A stretch of 19,044 nt of DNA from CBCXVS01 sp965178525 (lineage in GTDB: Bacteria > Tectomicrobia > Entotheonellia > Entotheonellales > Entotheonellaceae): the NCBI GenBank assembly GCA_965178525.1, contig CBCXVS010000138.1, positions 1-19,044 of the forward strand, written 5' to 3'. The notes under the pieces are model-generated. The model was not told where the DNA came from and ran no database searches. It worked only from the letters and a program-made list of their open reading frames with translations. The position numbers and the translations under genes are program-made. Positions within the stretch are counted from its first letter, which is position 1. Each line of letters opens with the position of its first letter. Shown piece after piece: positions 7,808 to 15,410 of this stretch.

Positions 7808-8328
7808 TTACCATCCTATGGTGTCCCCGTGTCCGTCCATTCGTTTGGGTGAGGAAGACGACCTCTCACACGCTAAGCTCATGGAGCCCATGGCGTCTAT
7901 GGGGACGATCGGGAAAGAAAACGTCACCGCATAGCGTTCCGCAGGATTCTCCCTTTCCATAAACGGTGCGCCATGCAGACTGAGCCAGGCATGCCCCCCC
8001 AGAGATGCTCCCGTTCGGTACACGCCGCAGTGAAACCGTACGGGCAATCCGCACCGGGTCGCAAAGTAATAGAGGGACAGAGCTCGCGGCAGGCATTGCC
8101 CCGAAAGCGGAAAGGGTTGCCGCCACAGCAAGGCGTTGGTGTATAACACCGCTTCTCGAACCGAGGGCGATCCACTTGTGGCGGTATCCGATACGGCGCA
8201 AGCCATCTCAGTAGGGCACGCAGCTTCAGACGCGGCAGGAGTAGACGCAGGGCAACCATAACCCCTATCACCCGTATCAGTAGCCAGCCCTCCCGGAGTG
8301 TGCTCGGCCATGCGGATGGGGTCTGCAT
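7808..8328 (-). CDS. Lasso-type B2 leader peptidase (transglutaminase-like), frameshifted
   Basis: Two overlapping frames together make one B2 protein (PF13471 type). The first begins at the ATG at 8326-8328, one base after the kinase stop, and gives a hydrophobic helix-rich N-terminus (WLLIRVIGVMVALRLLLPRL) up to VDRP. The second supplies VREAVLYTNALLW, then GQCLPRALSLYYF with the catalytic Cys and GGHAWLSL with the catalytic His. One extra base at the GGG 8165-8167 (CCC on the coding strand) joins them as VDRPSVREAV. An alternative start at 8311 yields a non-homologous N-terminus and is unlikely. B2 cleaves the leader bound by the B1 protein. As written the gene is broken; this may be a sequence error. 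Confidence 0.75.
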
Positions 8329-8329
8329 A

Positions 8330-9334
8330 TCACGTCACGTCCAGGAGGGTGTCGATGAGCTCGGGGAGTTTCAGCACATCTTGGCCACAGTAGAGCCGGT
8401 AACAATCCGCTTGCTGGACGAGGCGAGATAAGGTTTGAAATTGCTGTTGGGCAACCTCTTTGTCAAATACAAGAAGGCTTTGAGGTAGAAGCTCTTCGAG
8501 AACTTGGCCCTTTGCTAGCGGCTCCAAATGACTATGTAGACAATCGGCGACATGCGGTAAGATAATGAAGGCCGGTTTACAAGAGTCGATTTTTTCGCTG
8601 GGATAAAGATCGCCGGCATAAAAATAACGCTTGTAAAGACCTTGATGGAGATATCCATTAGCCTGTTGCAGCTCAGGAAAAAAGGCAACAGTTGTATCCG
8701 TGACGTCAATCTTCTCCGGAAAGGAGAGGAGTTCAAGACCGGTGTTCGTTGCGCGCACAAAGGGATGGTCGTCGGCGAGAAACCGATAGCCTGATCGCAG
8801 CAGCGCAATACAGCAAGTCGTCTTGCCCCGACCGCTCTGCCCCGGCATGAGAAAGCCGCGGCCCCCCTTCTCGAGAGCTGTCGCATGGATGGCATACATG
8901 CCCTTACGCTTCAGAAGTTCGGTCAGCACAAAGTGGAAGATGGCGGTGCAGACGTCTCGGTGCAAGGCACTTGGGTTAACCACATACCCATCCACACAAC
9001 CCTGGCGATCATCTATCCGTATCAGTCCGTGGTCGTGTAAGTCCGCGATTTTGACGTTGCCGTCCCGATACAGATCACATGGCCAGTCTGTATGAGGTAG
9101 GTCGTCCGCAGGTTTTTCGTGGTGGAAGCTCAGGAGCTGTGCGGCAGGAGAGAGCCCGATGGGGATCTCGGCCCAATCATGCACGTCGTTCAGCGTCATC
9201 TTGAAGTCCGGCGGGGCACCCAATACCGGTTGCTGAAAAGAATATAGGTATATCTTGACGGTGTCAGCAAGCGTCACACTATCCGTGGCGAGGGAGAGAC
9301 TGACACCGTGGAGGCAATACTGATCATGCCACAT
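8330..9334 (-). CDS. HPr-kinase/phosphorylase-like kinase of a RiPP cluster
   Basis: 334 residues from an ATG preceded by GAGGTG. The C-terminal half shows the HprK-like fold: YAIHATALEKGGRGFLMPG, P-loop GQSGRGKT (165-172) and LADDHPFV with the DD pair at 188-189. The N-terminal half is less conserved. Homologues in paeninodin-type lasso clusters phosphorylate the precursor's C-terminal serine. Neither candidate precursor frame here ends in Ser, so the substrate site is open. The gene sits between the precursor hairpin and the B2 peptidase, whose start follows its stop by one base, so it is translationally coupled to the rest of the operon. Confidence 0.82.
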   Translation of the reverse strand: MWHDQYCLHGVSLSLATDSVTLADTVKIYLYSFQQPVLGAPPDFKMTLNDVHDWAEIPIGLSPAAQLLSFHHEKPADDLPHTDWPCDLYRDGNVKIADLHDHGLIRIDDRQGCVDGYVVNPSALHRDVCTAIFHFVLTELLKRKGMYAIHATALEKGGRGFLMPGQSGRGKTTCCIALLRSGYRFLADDHPFVRATNTGLELLSFPEKIDVTDTTVAFFPELQQANGYLHQGLYKRYFYAGDLYPSEKIDSCKPAFIILPHVADCLHSHLEPLAKGQVLEELLPQSLLVFDKEVAQQQFQTLSRLVQQADCYRLYCGQDVLKLPELIDTLLDVT

Positions 9335-9352
9335 ATCACACCTCGTAAGAAG

Positions 9353-9386
9353 GCTCTTAGCTGCCTCTAGGGAGGCAGCTAAGAGC
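9353..9386 (-). terminator. Strong hairpin after the RiPP precursor (attenuator or terminator)
   Basis: A perfect 15-bp stem (arms 9353-9367 and 9372-9386) with a 4-base loop lies between the candidate precursor and the kinase gene. The minus-strand sequence after it is only moderately T-rich (CTTCTTAC), so it may terminate partially or protect the precursor mRNA. Such structures let RiPP operons make more precursor than enzyme. Confidence 0.7.
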
Positions 9387-9430
9387 TCTTACTTTCTATG
9401 CAGAATCATTCAAACATAGCCATGACCATA

Positions 9431-9607
9431 CTAGAAACGACGGCAAAATTTGGCCCGTCGCCTTCGTGTTCGTGCATTCCGGCAAACACCGGGGATTCCA
9501 GGGTTTTCCGGAATATCTCTGGGGGAACTCTGTGCCGTGATATCAACGAGGCGCTGATGCTTGATGATAACGGGCTCGCGATAGACTTCCTTCGTCTTCT
9601 GTTCCAT
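9431..9607 (-). CDS. Candidate RiPP precursor with lasso-type leader
   Basis: 58 codons from the ATG at 9605-9607, with AAAGGG about 9 bases upstream and 43 bases after the B1 gene. The leader VYREPVIIKHQRLVDITA has Tyr9, Pro12, Ile14 and Thr24, matching the spacing of the lasso leader motif YxxPxLxxxGxxxxxT; only the Gly position (Gln18) differs. The predicted core after Ala25 starts QSSPRDIPE and ends Arg-rich (RTRRRRAKFCRRF), an unusual tail. If the run at 9521-9525 had one base fewer, the frame would instead continue as SSPEIFRKTLESPVFAG and end ...GPNFAVVSSMVMAMFE at 9406, right before the hairpin. I am confident of the leader and unsure of the C-terminal half. Confidence 0.6.
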   Translation of the reverse strand: MEQKTKEVYREPVIIKHQRLVDITAQSSPRDIPENPGIPGVCRNARTRRRRAKFCRRF

Positions 9608-9650
9608 GATCTAACGCCCTTTCTTGCGTCATGTCCTCTTGTCGAGAATG

Positions 9651-10001
9651 TTAATGGTTGCTCTTCTTGCCCTCTGCGATGAGTCCCTCGTGGCACAGTT
9701 TGGTAACGAGTGCCTCGAGATCCTCACGAACCACGTCCTCGTCGACGTCAAACCGCTCATGGACGACGGCAAGGACTTCGCCCAGGGATTGCTCCCCGGA
9801 GAACTGCTCCCATATCACACTACTGACACGATTTAAGGTGTAGTAGCATCCATTTTCGAGATTGAGCAAGACGGTTTCCCCCTCTAAGGTGGTCCAGGAA
9901 ACATCCGGATTCCGGGTGAACATGACCTGCCATATATCCGGGGCGCCGTTGCCACTCAGCTTCACCTCTTGCGTCTGGTCTATCCGATCACGGGTACGCA
10001 T
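9651..10001 (-). CDS. PqqD-like RiPP recognition protein (lasso B1)
   Basis: 116 residues from the ATG at 9999-10001, chosen because GAGGAGG lies 5 bases upstream; the frame stays open to 10178 but that extension has no support. It carries the PqqD fold: LEGETVLLNLENGCYYTLNRVSSVIWE followed by helices LGEVLAVVHERF and VREDLEALVTKLCHEGLI. PqqD/B1 proteins bind the leader peptide and present it to the B2 protease. It is the first gene of the RiPP operon, directly upstream of the candidate precursor. Confidence 0.87.
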   Translation of the reverse strand: MRTRDRIDQTQEVKLSGNGAPDIWQVMFTRNPDVSWTTLEGETVLLNLENGCYYTLNRVSSVIWEQFSGEQSLGEVLAVVHERFDVDEDVVREDLEALVTKLCHEGLIAEGKKSNH

Positions 10002-10337
10002 TTGCACCTCCTCTTTCGGCCTTGTAAGCCCGAGCGTGGATATTGGCCCTCGCGCATCATCTGTTGCTTTTCGTAGGATAGTCCTATCAATAAGGGTCCA
10101 TGATCCAGCGTCTCGTGCTTGGACATCCAGCCAGAGCAGCGGTGACAAACTGCGAATAGCAACAAGTATGCTAATCAAGATAAAAGCATTTATAGAACGG
10201 AACAGAAAAATCCTTTAGAGGATGTAAAAGCAGGAATTAACATACTATGGTAGAGCTGAACATTCTGGAGGGATGTGGAATTTTATTTACACAGAGGAAA
10301 AAAAGAAAAGATGGAGGGGCTGTCTGAGTCTCATCGG
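10002..10337. other. Intergenic region upstream of the RiPP operon
   Basis: Lower-GC DNA without a convincing gene. It presumably carries the RiPP operon promoter; no -35/-10 pair stands out. At 10298-10309 it holds two A runs (T runs on the minus strand) that follow the hairpin at 10338-10373 in the direction of the exoprotein gene. Confidence 0.4.
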
Positions 10338-10373
10338 TGAGACAGAGGTCTCATCTATGAGACCTCTGTCTCA
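10338..10373 (-). terminator. Perfect 17-bp inverted repeat, likely terminator of the exoprotein gene
   Basis: Arms 10338-10354 and 10357-10373 are exact reverse complements separated by two bases. On the minus strand it lies 73 bases after the exoprotein stop and is followed, about 28 bases on, by TTTTCTTTTTTT. A smaller alternative hairpin (GTCTCA/TGAGAC, 10328-10343) shares part of the left arm, so two structures compete. Confidence 0.5.
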
Positions 10374-10445
10374 ATCATTTATGTCCACGTCGCCTGACGA
10401 CCCGACCATGACAACCTCACGCGAGATACTGCGGGTTGGCGAGCC

Positions 10446-12650
10446 CTAACGGCACGTGAGCTTCAAGACCTGTTGGGAGCCCTCAGGCGCATGATCCTCG
10501 ATGCGCCGGGGATAGACCCTGGCCCTATCCAATTGGGCAATTCCGGAGGGAGCTGCTATCGGACTCGCTAACGCCGAACCAGGTCTTGGGGGTATGCCAT
10601 CGCGCCCCACGATGGCTAAACTGCTGATTCCGCCTTGGCGCAACCGATCCGCACAGCGAGACGCCAGGAGGGCGCCGGCCTGGGCAAAGCGCTCCGGAAG
10701 CGGAACCACCGTCCCACTCAAATCGGTCAACGGCGCCTGCACATCCACACTGCCATCAATCCCAAGAGCGGACGAGGCATCCAACACACTACGCGGATCG
10801 ATCAGCACCACCCTTTGTGCCGTGATTTGGATGTTCCCCCCTCGACCTTCGAAGGCGTTGGCCACCACCCGACTGTTTTGGATAATGACAAAGTCAGGGT
10901 CGATCGTAATGTTGCCCCCGACCGTGTCGGCTCCGCCCCCGACGCTGGCCTCCACCTGGCTGTCTCGTAGCTGAATGAGGTCTCGGGCCATCAGCGTAAT
11001 ATTCCCCCCATCGGCTTGGGTCGCCTCCGTGGTCACGATGCTGTGGTCACTGAGAAACGTTTCCGAGGCGCTGAGGGTGATATTCCCAGCATTGCCGGTC
11101 CCGGTGCTTTCGGCTGTGATCGTGGCGCCATCAGTGAGCTGGACCTCGCGGGCATGGACCGTAATGTCGCCCCCCTGGCCCGTACTCGTATCGGTCGTAC
11201 GGGTCACGATAGCGCTGGCGAAGCCATTCGCGTCGCGGCCCGTCACCGTGAGCGTCTCGCTCGCCCGGACAGTGATATTGCCCCCCTGGCCCGATCCATC
11301 ATTTCTACTCGTGATGATCCCGCCATCCGAGAGGGTCACCATGCGCGCTTCGATCAGCACCTCGCCACCTGTCCCCCCGGCTTCGCGACCATGAGTCGTT
11401 GCCAAGATGGCGCTAGCAACCCTGGGGTTGGACTGGCTGCCCGTTATCGTGAGCGCATCGCTGGCCCGAACCGTCACATTGCCGCCCCGGCCCGGTCCCA
11501 ACGTGTTCGCGACAATCTGTCCACCCGCCGAGAGGATCACGACAGGGGCTTCCACCAGCACCTCGCCACCTGCCCCCGAGCCGACTTCACGCCCAAAAGA
11601 CTGGGCGCCGATGCGACTAATTAAGAGGCTATCCAGGATGGTGATGACGCCCGTCACCGTGATCGTCTCGCTGGCCCGGATGGTCACATTGCCACCCTGA
11701 CCGGATCCCGCCGTACGAGCGCTAATGGTGCCGCCCGCCGAGAGGGTCACCACGGGTGCTTCCACCAATACCTGGCCGCCTGCCCCCGAGCCGGCTTCGA
11801 TCCCCTCAGTCTGTACCAAGATGCTACTAGAGAGGGCGCCAGTGGAGGTGGCGCCCGTCACAGTGACCGCATCGCTGGCCCGGATCGTCACATTGCCGCC
11901 CTGGCCCGACGCAAACGTGCTCGTACTCATCCGTCCGCCCGCCGAGAGGGTCACCGCCCGTGCTTCCACCCGCACATCACCGCCTGACCCCGAGTCCCGA
12001 GCCCGCGCCAAGATGCCGCTACTGAAGGCGCCATCGGGGGTACTGCCGGTCACGGTGAGCGTATCGCTGGCCCGGATCGTCATATTGCCACCCCGGCCCG
12101 ACCCAAACGTGGTATTGTCAATCGTCCCGCCCCCCGAGAGGGTCACCATGCGTGCTTCCACCAACGTCTCGCCGCCAGCCCCCGAGCCCAGCGTCTGGGC
12201 AAAGATGGCACTCCCGATGGCGCCATCGGGAGTGCTGCCCGTTACGGTGAGCGTATCGCTAGCCCGGATGGTTATATTGCTGCCCTGGCCCGACCCAGAC
12301 GTGTTACTGCCAATCTGCGCCCCATTCGCGACGTCCACACGATCCGCTCTTATCCGGATGTCCCCGGCGTTGCCTTCTGCAAACGCATCGGTGAAGAGAA
12401 GTGACTCGTTCGTGACGATGACAGGTCCCGTCATCTCGATGTCAAGACCTACTGCGGCGCCATCGATACCCCCCAGCGTTTCCGAAAACACGAAGGAGTT
12501 GTCAACCCGTAGAGACCCCCCTCGGATGACGACACTGCCCCCGCTTTCACTACTGGTGTCGATGAGCACACCGTCGGAAATCGTCATCTCGCCAAGTCGC
12601 TCGAAGCTGTCCACCCGTGGACTCGGTGACGCTTCCGATGGGCTGGTCAC
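10446..12650 (-). CDS. Filamentous-haemagglutinin-type TPS exoprotein, C-terminal part (frameshifted)
   Basis: 734 codons from a GTG that is probably not a real start: the sequence continues the N-terminal frame across a one-base break at 12658-12660. It opens with FERLGEMTISDGVLIDTSS and GGSVVIRGGSLRVDNSF, then about seven imperfect repeats of the type GSGQGGNVTIRASDTLTVTG, alternating with GSGAGGEVLVEA and VTLSAGGTI. These form the right-handed beta-helix of secreted two-partner exoproteins. The C-terminus has CADRLRQGGISSLAIVGRDG and a final Cys near the end, as in cyanobacterial and related TPS proteins. I infer a large surface or released adhesin-like fibre. The partner transporter (TpsB/FhaC type) is not in the window. 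Confidence 0.8.
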   Translation of the reverse strand: MTSPSEASPSPRVDSFERLGEMTISDGVLIDTSSESGGSVVIRGGSLRVDNSFVFSETLGGIDGAAVGLDIEMTGPVIVTNESLLFTDAFAEGNAGDIRIRADRVDVANGAQIGSNTSGSGQGSNITIRASDTLTVTGSTPDGAIGSAIFAQTLGSGAGGETLVEARMVTLSGGGTIDNTTFGSGRGGNMTIRASDTLTVTGSTPDGAFSSGILARARDSGSGGDVRVEARAVTLSAGGRMSTSTFASGQGGNVTIRASDAVTVTGATSTGALSSSILVQTEGIEAGSGAGGQVLVEAPVVTLSAGGTISARTAGSGQGGNVTIRASETITVTGVITILDSLLISRIGAQSFGREVGSGAGGEVLVEAPVVILSAGGQIVANTLGPGRGGNVTVRASDALTITGSQSNPRVASAILATTHGREAGGTGGEVLIEARMVTLSDGGIITSRNDGSGQGGNITVRASETLTVTGRDANGFASAIVTRTTDTSTGQGGDITVHAREVQLTDGATITAESTGTGNAGNITLSASETFLSDHSIVTTEATQADGGNITLMARDLIQLRDSQVEASVGGGADTVGGNITIDPDFVIIQNSRVVANAFEGRGGNIQITAQRVVLIDPRSVLDASSALGIDGSVDVQAPLTDLSGTVVPLPERFAQAGALLASRCADRLRQGGISSLAIVGRDGIPPRPGSALASPIAAPSGIAQLDRARVYPRRIEDHAPEGSQQVLKLTCR
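11075..12310 (-). repeat. In-gene tandem repeats of the exoprotein beta-helix
   Basis: About seven degenerate units of roughly 170-210 bp, each encoding GGNxTIRASxxxTVTG, then a GGxVLVEA and a VTLSxGG segment. They cause long open frames on the opposite strand that should not be called as genes. Unit number could vary between strains by recombination. Confidence 0.75.
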
Positions 12651-12654
12651 AACG

Positions 12655-13371
12655 TCACCCGACCGACCCGACGCTGATCAGGTGCAGACGTCCCCCCGGG
12701 GCCGCCAGCGTTGGAAAATCGAAGCAGGCAGAATCGGCATCGCCGGTGATCGCCATGTCACCCCCAATCAGCGACAACGTCTCGCCTTCAGGCACCTCAA
12801 GATGACTCCCGTCGACGGTGAGTCTCGCGGGCTGCGCCTGCAAAAACCCAAACGCCACCGGCGAGGCCACCGTCAGCGTACTCTGTCCCCCCAGATCGGC
12901 TGCAAACGTCGCCCCGTCCTCGAAGCGCAGCACATCGGCCGTGCTGGCGTGAAACGATCCCCTCACATCCAAGCTCGCGTTAGGACCGAACATCACCCCC
13001 TGCGGATTGAGCAGATACAGATTCGCCCTGGCAATGTCTGAGCGCAACAGGCCATCAATGTGGGACGGGTTTCCGCCTGTGACACGGCCAATAATATTGC
13101 TGACGCTACCGGGTCCGGTAAACGTCGCACTTTCCCCCGTATTGACGTTGAAGTCGCCGAAGCTATGGAACAGATTCCCGCCGAGCTGTTGGCCCACCTC
13201 GGCGGGAATGGTATAGTCAGGTCCGGTCAGATTGCCACCCGAACCGATACTGCCATCAAGGGTGATTTGGGCCTGAGAGTCGGCCAACAGGCTCGCGATG
13301 ACAATGGCAAAACTCAGGAGGAACAGACGAAGGAAGTGGAACCCGTGGGGGGGAGTGGAACCCATAGTCAT
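12655..13371 (-). CDS. TPS exoprotein, signal peptide and secretion domain (N-terminal part)
   Basis: 238 residues from the ATG at 13369-13371, preceded by GAGGAG; a TTG at 13401 is less likely. A hydrophobic signal segment (FLRLFLLSFAIVIASLLA) ends near SQAQ. The TPS domain follows: QITLDGSIG, HSFGDFNVNTGESATF, NIIGRVTGG and NPQGVMFGPNASLDVRGSF, the region read by the outer-membrane TpsB partner. The frame ends at TGA just after LISVGSVG. Removing one base of the CCC at 12658-12660 continues it as GDVVTSPSE into the C-terminal part, for a full protein of about 970 residues. The gene lies 42 bases after the CHAT gene in the same direction. Confidence 0.83.
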   Translation of the reverse strand: MTMGSTPPHGFHFLRLFLLSFAIVIASLLADSQAQITLDGSIGSGGNLTGPDYTIPAEVGQQLGGNLFHSFGDFNVNTGESATFTGPGSVSNIIGRVTGGNPSHIDGLLRSDIARANLYLLNPQGVMFGPNASLDVRGSFHASTADVLRFEDGATFAADLGGQSTLTVASPVAFGFLQAQPARLTVDGSHLEVPEGETLSLIGGDMAITGDADSACFDFPTLAAPGGRLHLISVGSVG

Positions 13372-13413
13372 GTGAGGTCTCCTCGTCTGAGAGCGCGCCA
13401 AAACGCCCCTCGG

Positions 13414-15354
13414 TTACAACCAGTTATTCAACAACAGAAAGGGCGCCCAATACGCGGGGTGATGGTAGAGGCGACTCGCTAGCAAACTCAGTTGGGCGCG
13501 TTGTAACGCAAGTGCGCGTGGCAGCGTGGGCGTTTTCAGGTTCCGATAGAACTCCGTCACCAAGACCGACGACGCTTGATCGTTGACAAACCAAAGGGTG
13601 GCAAGCGCGCTTCTGGCTCCTGCTTTAATCGCCACGCCGGCGAGACCCAGGGCGGCGCGGTCGTCGCCCGCCGCCGTTTCGCAGGCGCTGAGAACAAGCA
13701 TTTCAAGGGGCGTGTCCCGAAACCGAAACAGCCCCAACATCGCATCGAGGCGATCCATCGTGAGTTTGTCGTCGAACGTCAGGAGAAACGTCTCCTCAAC
13801 TGTACTGCCAAACTGGCCATGAGAGGCGATATGCAACATGGAAAACGGCTCTTGCTTGAGTTCTTTTTCCATATTCGAAAGGTTGAATTGGTCGTTCATT
13901 AACGTCACGTTGGGATATAACCGTTTCAGCGCCGCCAGCTCCTGCTCAACATAAGGCAGCGGGGGAAAATTCTGCACCCCTGCGGTGAGGCCGAGCGCCA
14001 ACGCCCGCTTGTCCTCCGGCAAGGGCTGTGGATCGGTGAGATTGAGACCCGGCGTGGTGGCAATAGCGTATTTACTGATGAGAAACTCGCGGTCATCGAG
14101 CAGCGCCGCCATGGGAATCGTAGGCAAGGGGCCATCCGGCACGAAGACCAAAATCTTCGCCTTCGCGGCCTCTAAATCTGATTCGAGCGGACGGATTAAC
14201 CAATCGTACAATCGCTGTGCGTGGGGTCGGTATTGGTGCGTCGTCCGCTTTTCTAACGTTTTGCGAAACGCTCGGACTTCACGCGTCAGCGTCGCGCGGT
14301 CAACCTGGATCGTGACGTGCTTCAGACCTGCAGGCAGACTGATTAACAGCTCAAGCCAGTCCTTTAAGAGAATGGGATAGATGACAATCGCCGTTTGTGA
14401 GATACGATCGAGCGGCGTCTTCACCTGCTGCGCCGCATCCACGCAATTGTCTTGAAAATAGTCCTGCAATTCGGCGGCTTTGAACAGCTCGACCGTTTCT
14501 CGGGCTTCAAGGAGAAGCGGCTCTGTCGTGAGTGAGTCCGATTGTCCAGCGGCTTTTTGGAATAACAGATCGACCAGTTCAAAATAAACCGGGCCCACCA
14601 CGGCGCGAAAGGATGGCGTCGTAGGCGTCTGAACCCTGAATTCTTGCCGAAAGGATTGCAAGGTCTTAACAGCGCGCCGATAGGCTTGCAGCGCTGCGTC
14701 AAAGCGGTTTTGCGCTCGGAGTAGGCGCCCGGTCTGCCACTCCCATCGATACGTGGATTCCGGCGCATTCACGTGTTGGGCGGCGAGCAGTGCCCTGCGC
14801 GTCAAGCGCAGAGCTTCATCATAGCGCTGTTCTTCTTCGTAAAGGCCACCTAGATAGCCACTGGCGTAGGACATGGCGAGGGAATCTTTCAGGCGCTGAG
14901 CGATGCCCATAGCGGCGTTCAAGGCGTCTGCCGCACGAAGCAATAGCCGGTCGCGGAGACGTGCCGCCAGGTGTTGACGAAGATCTCGATAGACCAGGCC
15001 AATATTGATCAAGTCATAGGCTTGATCGTGCGACGGCGTGGCGCGGCCCACGAGCGTCAGGGCTTGGCCGAGTAAGACTTCGGCTTCGGCATAACGCGCG
15101 AGGCGGACCGCCGCCATCGCCGCATTGACACGAGACCGCCCAGCTAGAGCCCAGCTGCTACGAGCTTGCGCCAGACTGGCACTTTCCTGATAGTGCTGCA
15201 GCGCCTTGAGGTCGTCGCCCTGCGAACCCAGAAGATTGCCAAGGTTGTTGAGGATCGTTGCCTCCAGGACGGAATGGTCCAGTTCCCGCGCTAGGTTGAG
15301 GCTTTCCTGCAGATAGTCTTGCGCCGTTTGGACTTCTCCCGCAGCGCTAGACAC
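13414..15354 (-). CDS. TPR-CHAT caspase-like protease, main part (frameshifted)
   Basis: 646 codons from a GTG that probably is not the true start. TPR-like helical repeats fill about residues 1-240 (for example ILNNLGNLLGSQGDDLKALQ, ARYAEAEVLLGQAL, RYDEALRLTRRALL). The C-terminal CHAT peptidase has MLHIASHGQF with catalytic His512 and LVLSACETAAGD with catalytic Cys558, both intact. CHAT proteases of this kind commonly sit beside TPS exoprotein genes in cyanobacteria and other environmental bacteria; some other CHAT proteases act as effectors or maturation enzymes. In-frame sequence extends upstream (LAQAYHALGQYRKALGRLHT) to the break near 15484. The target is unknown; processing of the adjacent exoprotein is one possibility. 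Confidence 0.83.
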   Translation of the reverse strand: MSSAAGEVQTAQDYLQESLNLARELDHSVLEATILNNLGNLLGSQGDDLKALQHYQESASLAQARSSWALAGRSRVNAAMAAVRLARYAEAEVLLGQALTLVGRATPSHDQAYDLINIGLVYRDLRQHLAARLRDRLLLRAADALNAAMGIAQRLKDSLAMSYASGYLGGLYEEEQRYDEALRLTRRALLAAQHVNAPESTYRWEWQTGRLLRAQNRFDAALQAYRRAVKTLQSFRQEFRVQTPTTPSFRAVVGPVYFELVDLLFQKAAGQSDSLTTEPLLLEARETVELFKAAELQDYFQDNCVDAAQQVKTPLDRISQTAIVIYPILLKDWLELLISLPAGLKHVTIQVDRATLTREVRAFRKTLEKRTTHQYRPHAQRLYDWLIRPLESDLEAAKAKILVFVPDGPLPTIPMAALLDDREFLISKYAIATTPGLNLTDPQPLPEDKRALALGLTAGVQNFPPLPYVEQELAALKRLYPNVTLMNDQFNLSNMEKELKQEPFSMLHIASHGQFGSTVEETFLLTFDDKLTMDRLDAMLGLFRFRDTPLEMLVLSACETAAGDDRAALGLAGVAIKAGARSALATLWFVNDQASSVLVTEFYRNLKTPTLPRALALQRAQLSLLASRLYHHPAYWAPFLLLNNWL

Positions 15355-15410
15355 GGCGCCCAGTTCTCCTGTGATCGCCGCGACTTGCCACGTCTCTCCT
15401 GCCTGTTCTG

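Noticed and set aside
7808..8311. Start of the B2 gene at 8311
   Set aside because: The resulting N-terminus (rich in Thr, Ala, Ser, Pro and Cys) is unlike B2 proteins, whereas the ATG at 8328 gives the expected hydrophobic helices and lies one base after the kinase stop.
11075..12310. Regular repeats that could suggest a CRISPR array
   Set aside because: The units are long, degenerate and in frame within a beta-helix protein, with no short identical repeats or unique spacers of even length.
11725..13041. Long plus-strand frame (438 codons) opposite the exoprotein
   Set aside because: It is the antisense shadow of the repeats; its composition (Pro/Ser/Ala/Val-rich with periodic PPAERVT units) mirrors the opposite strand and shows no family motif.
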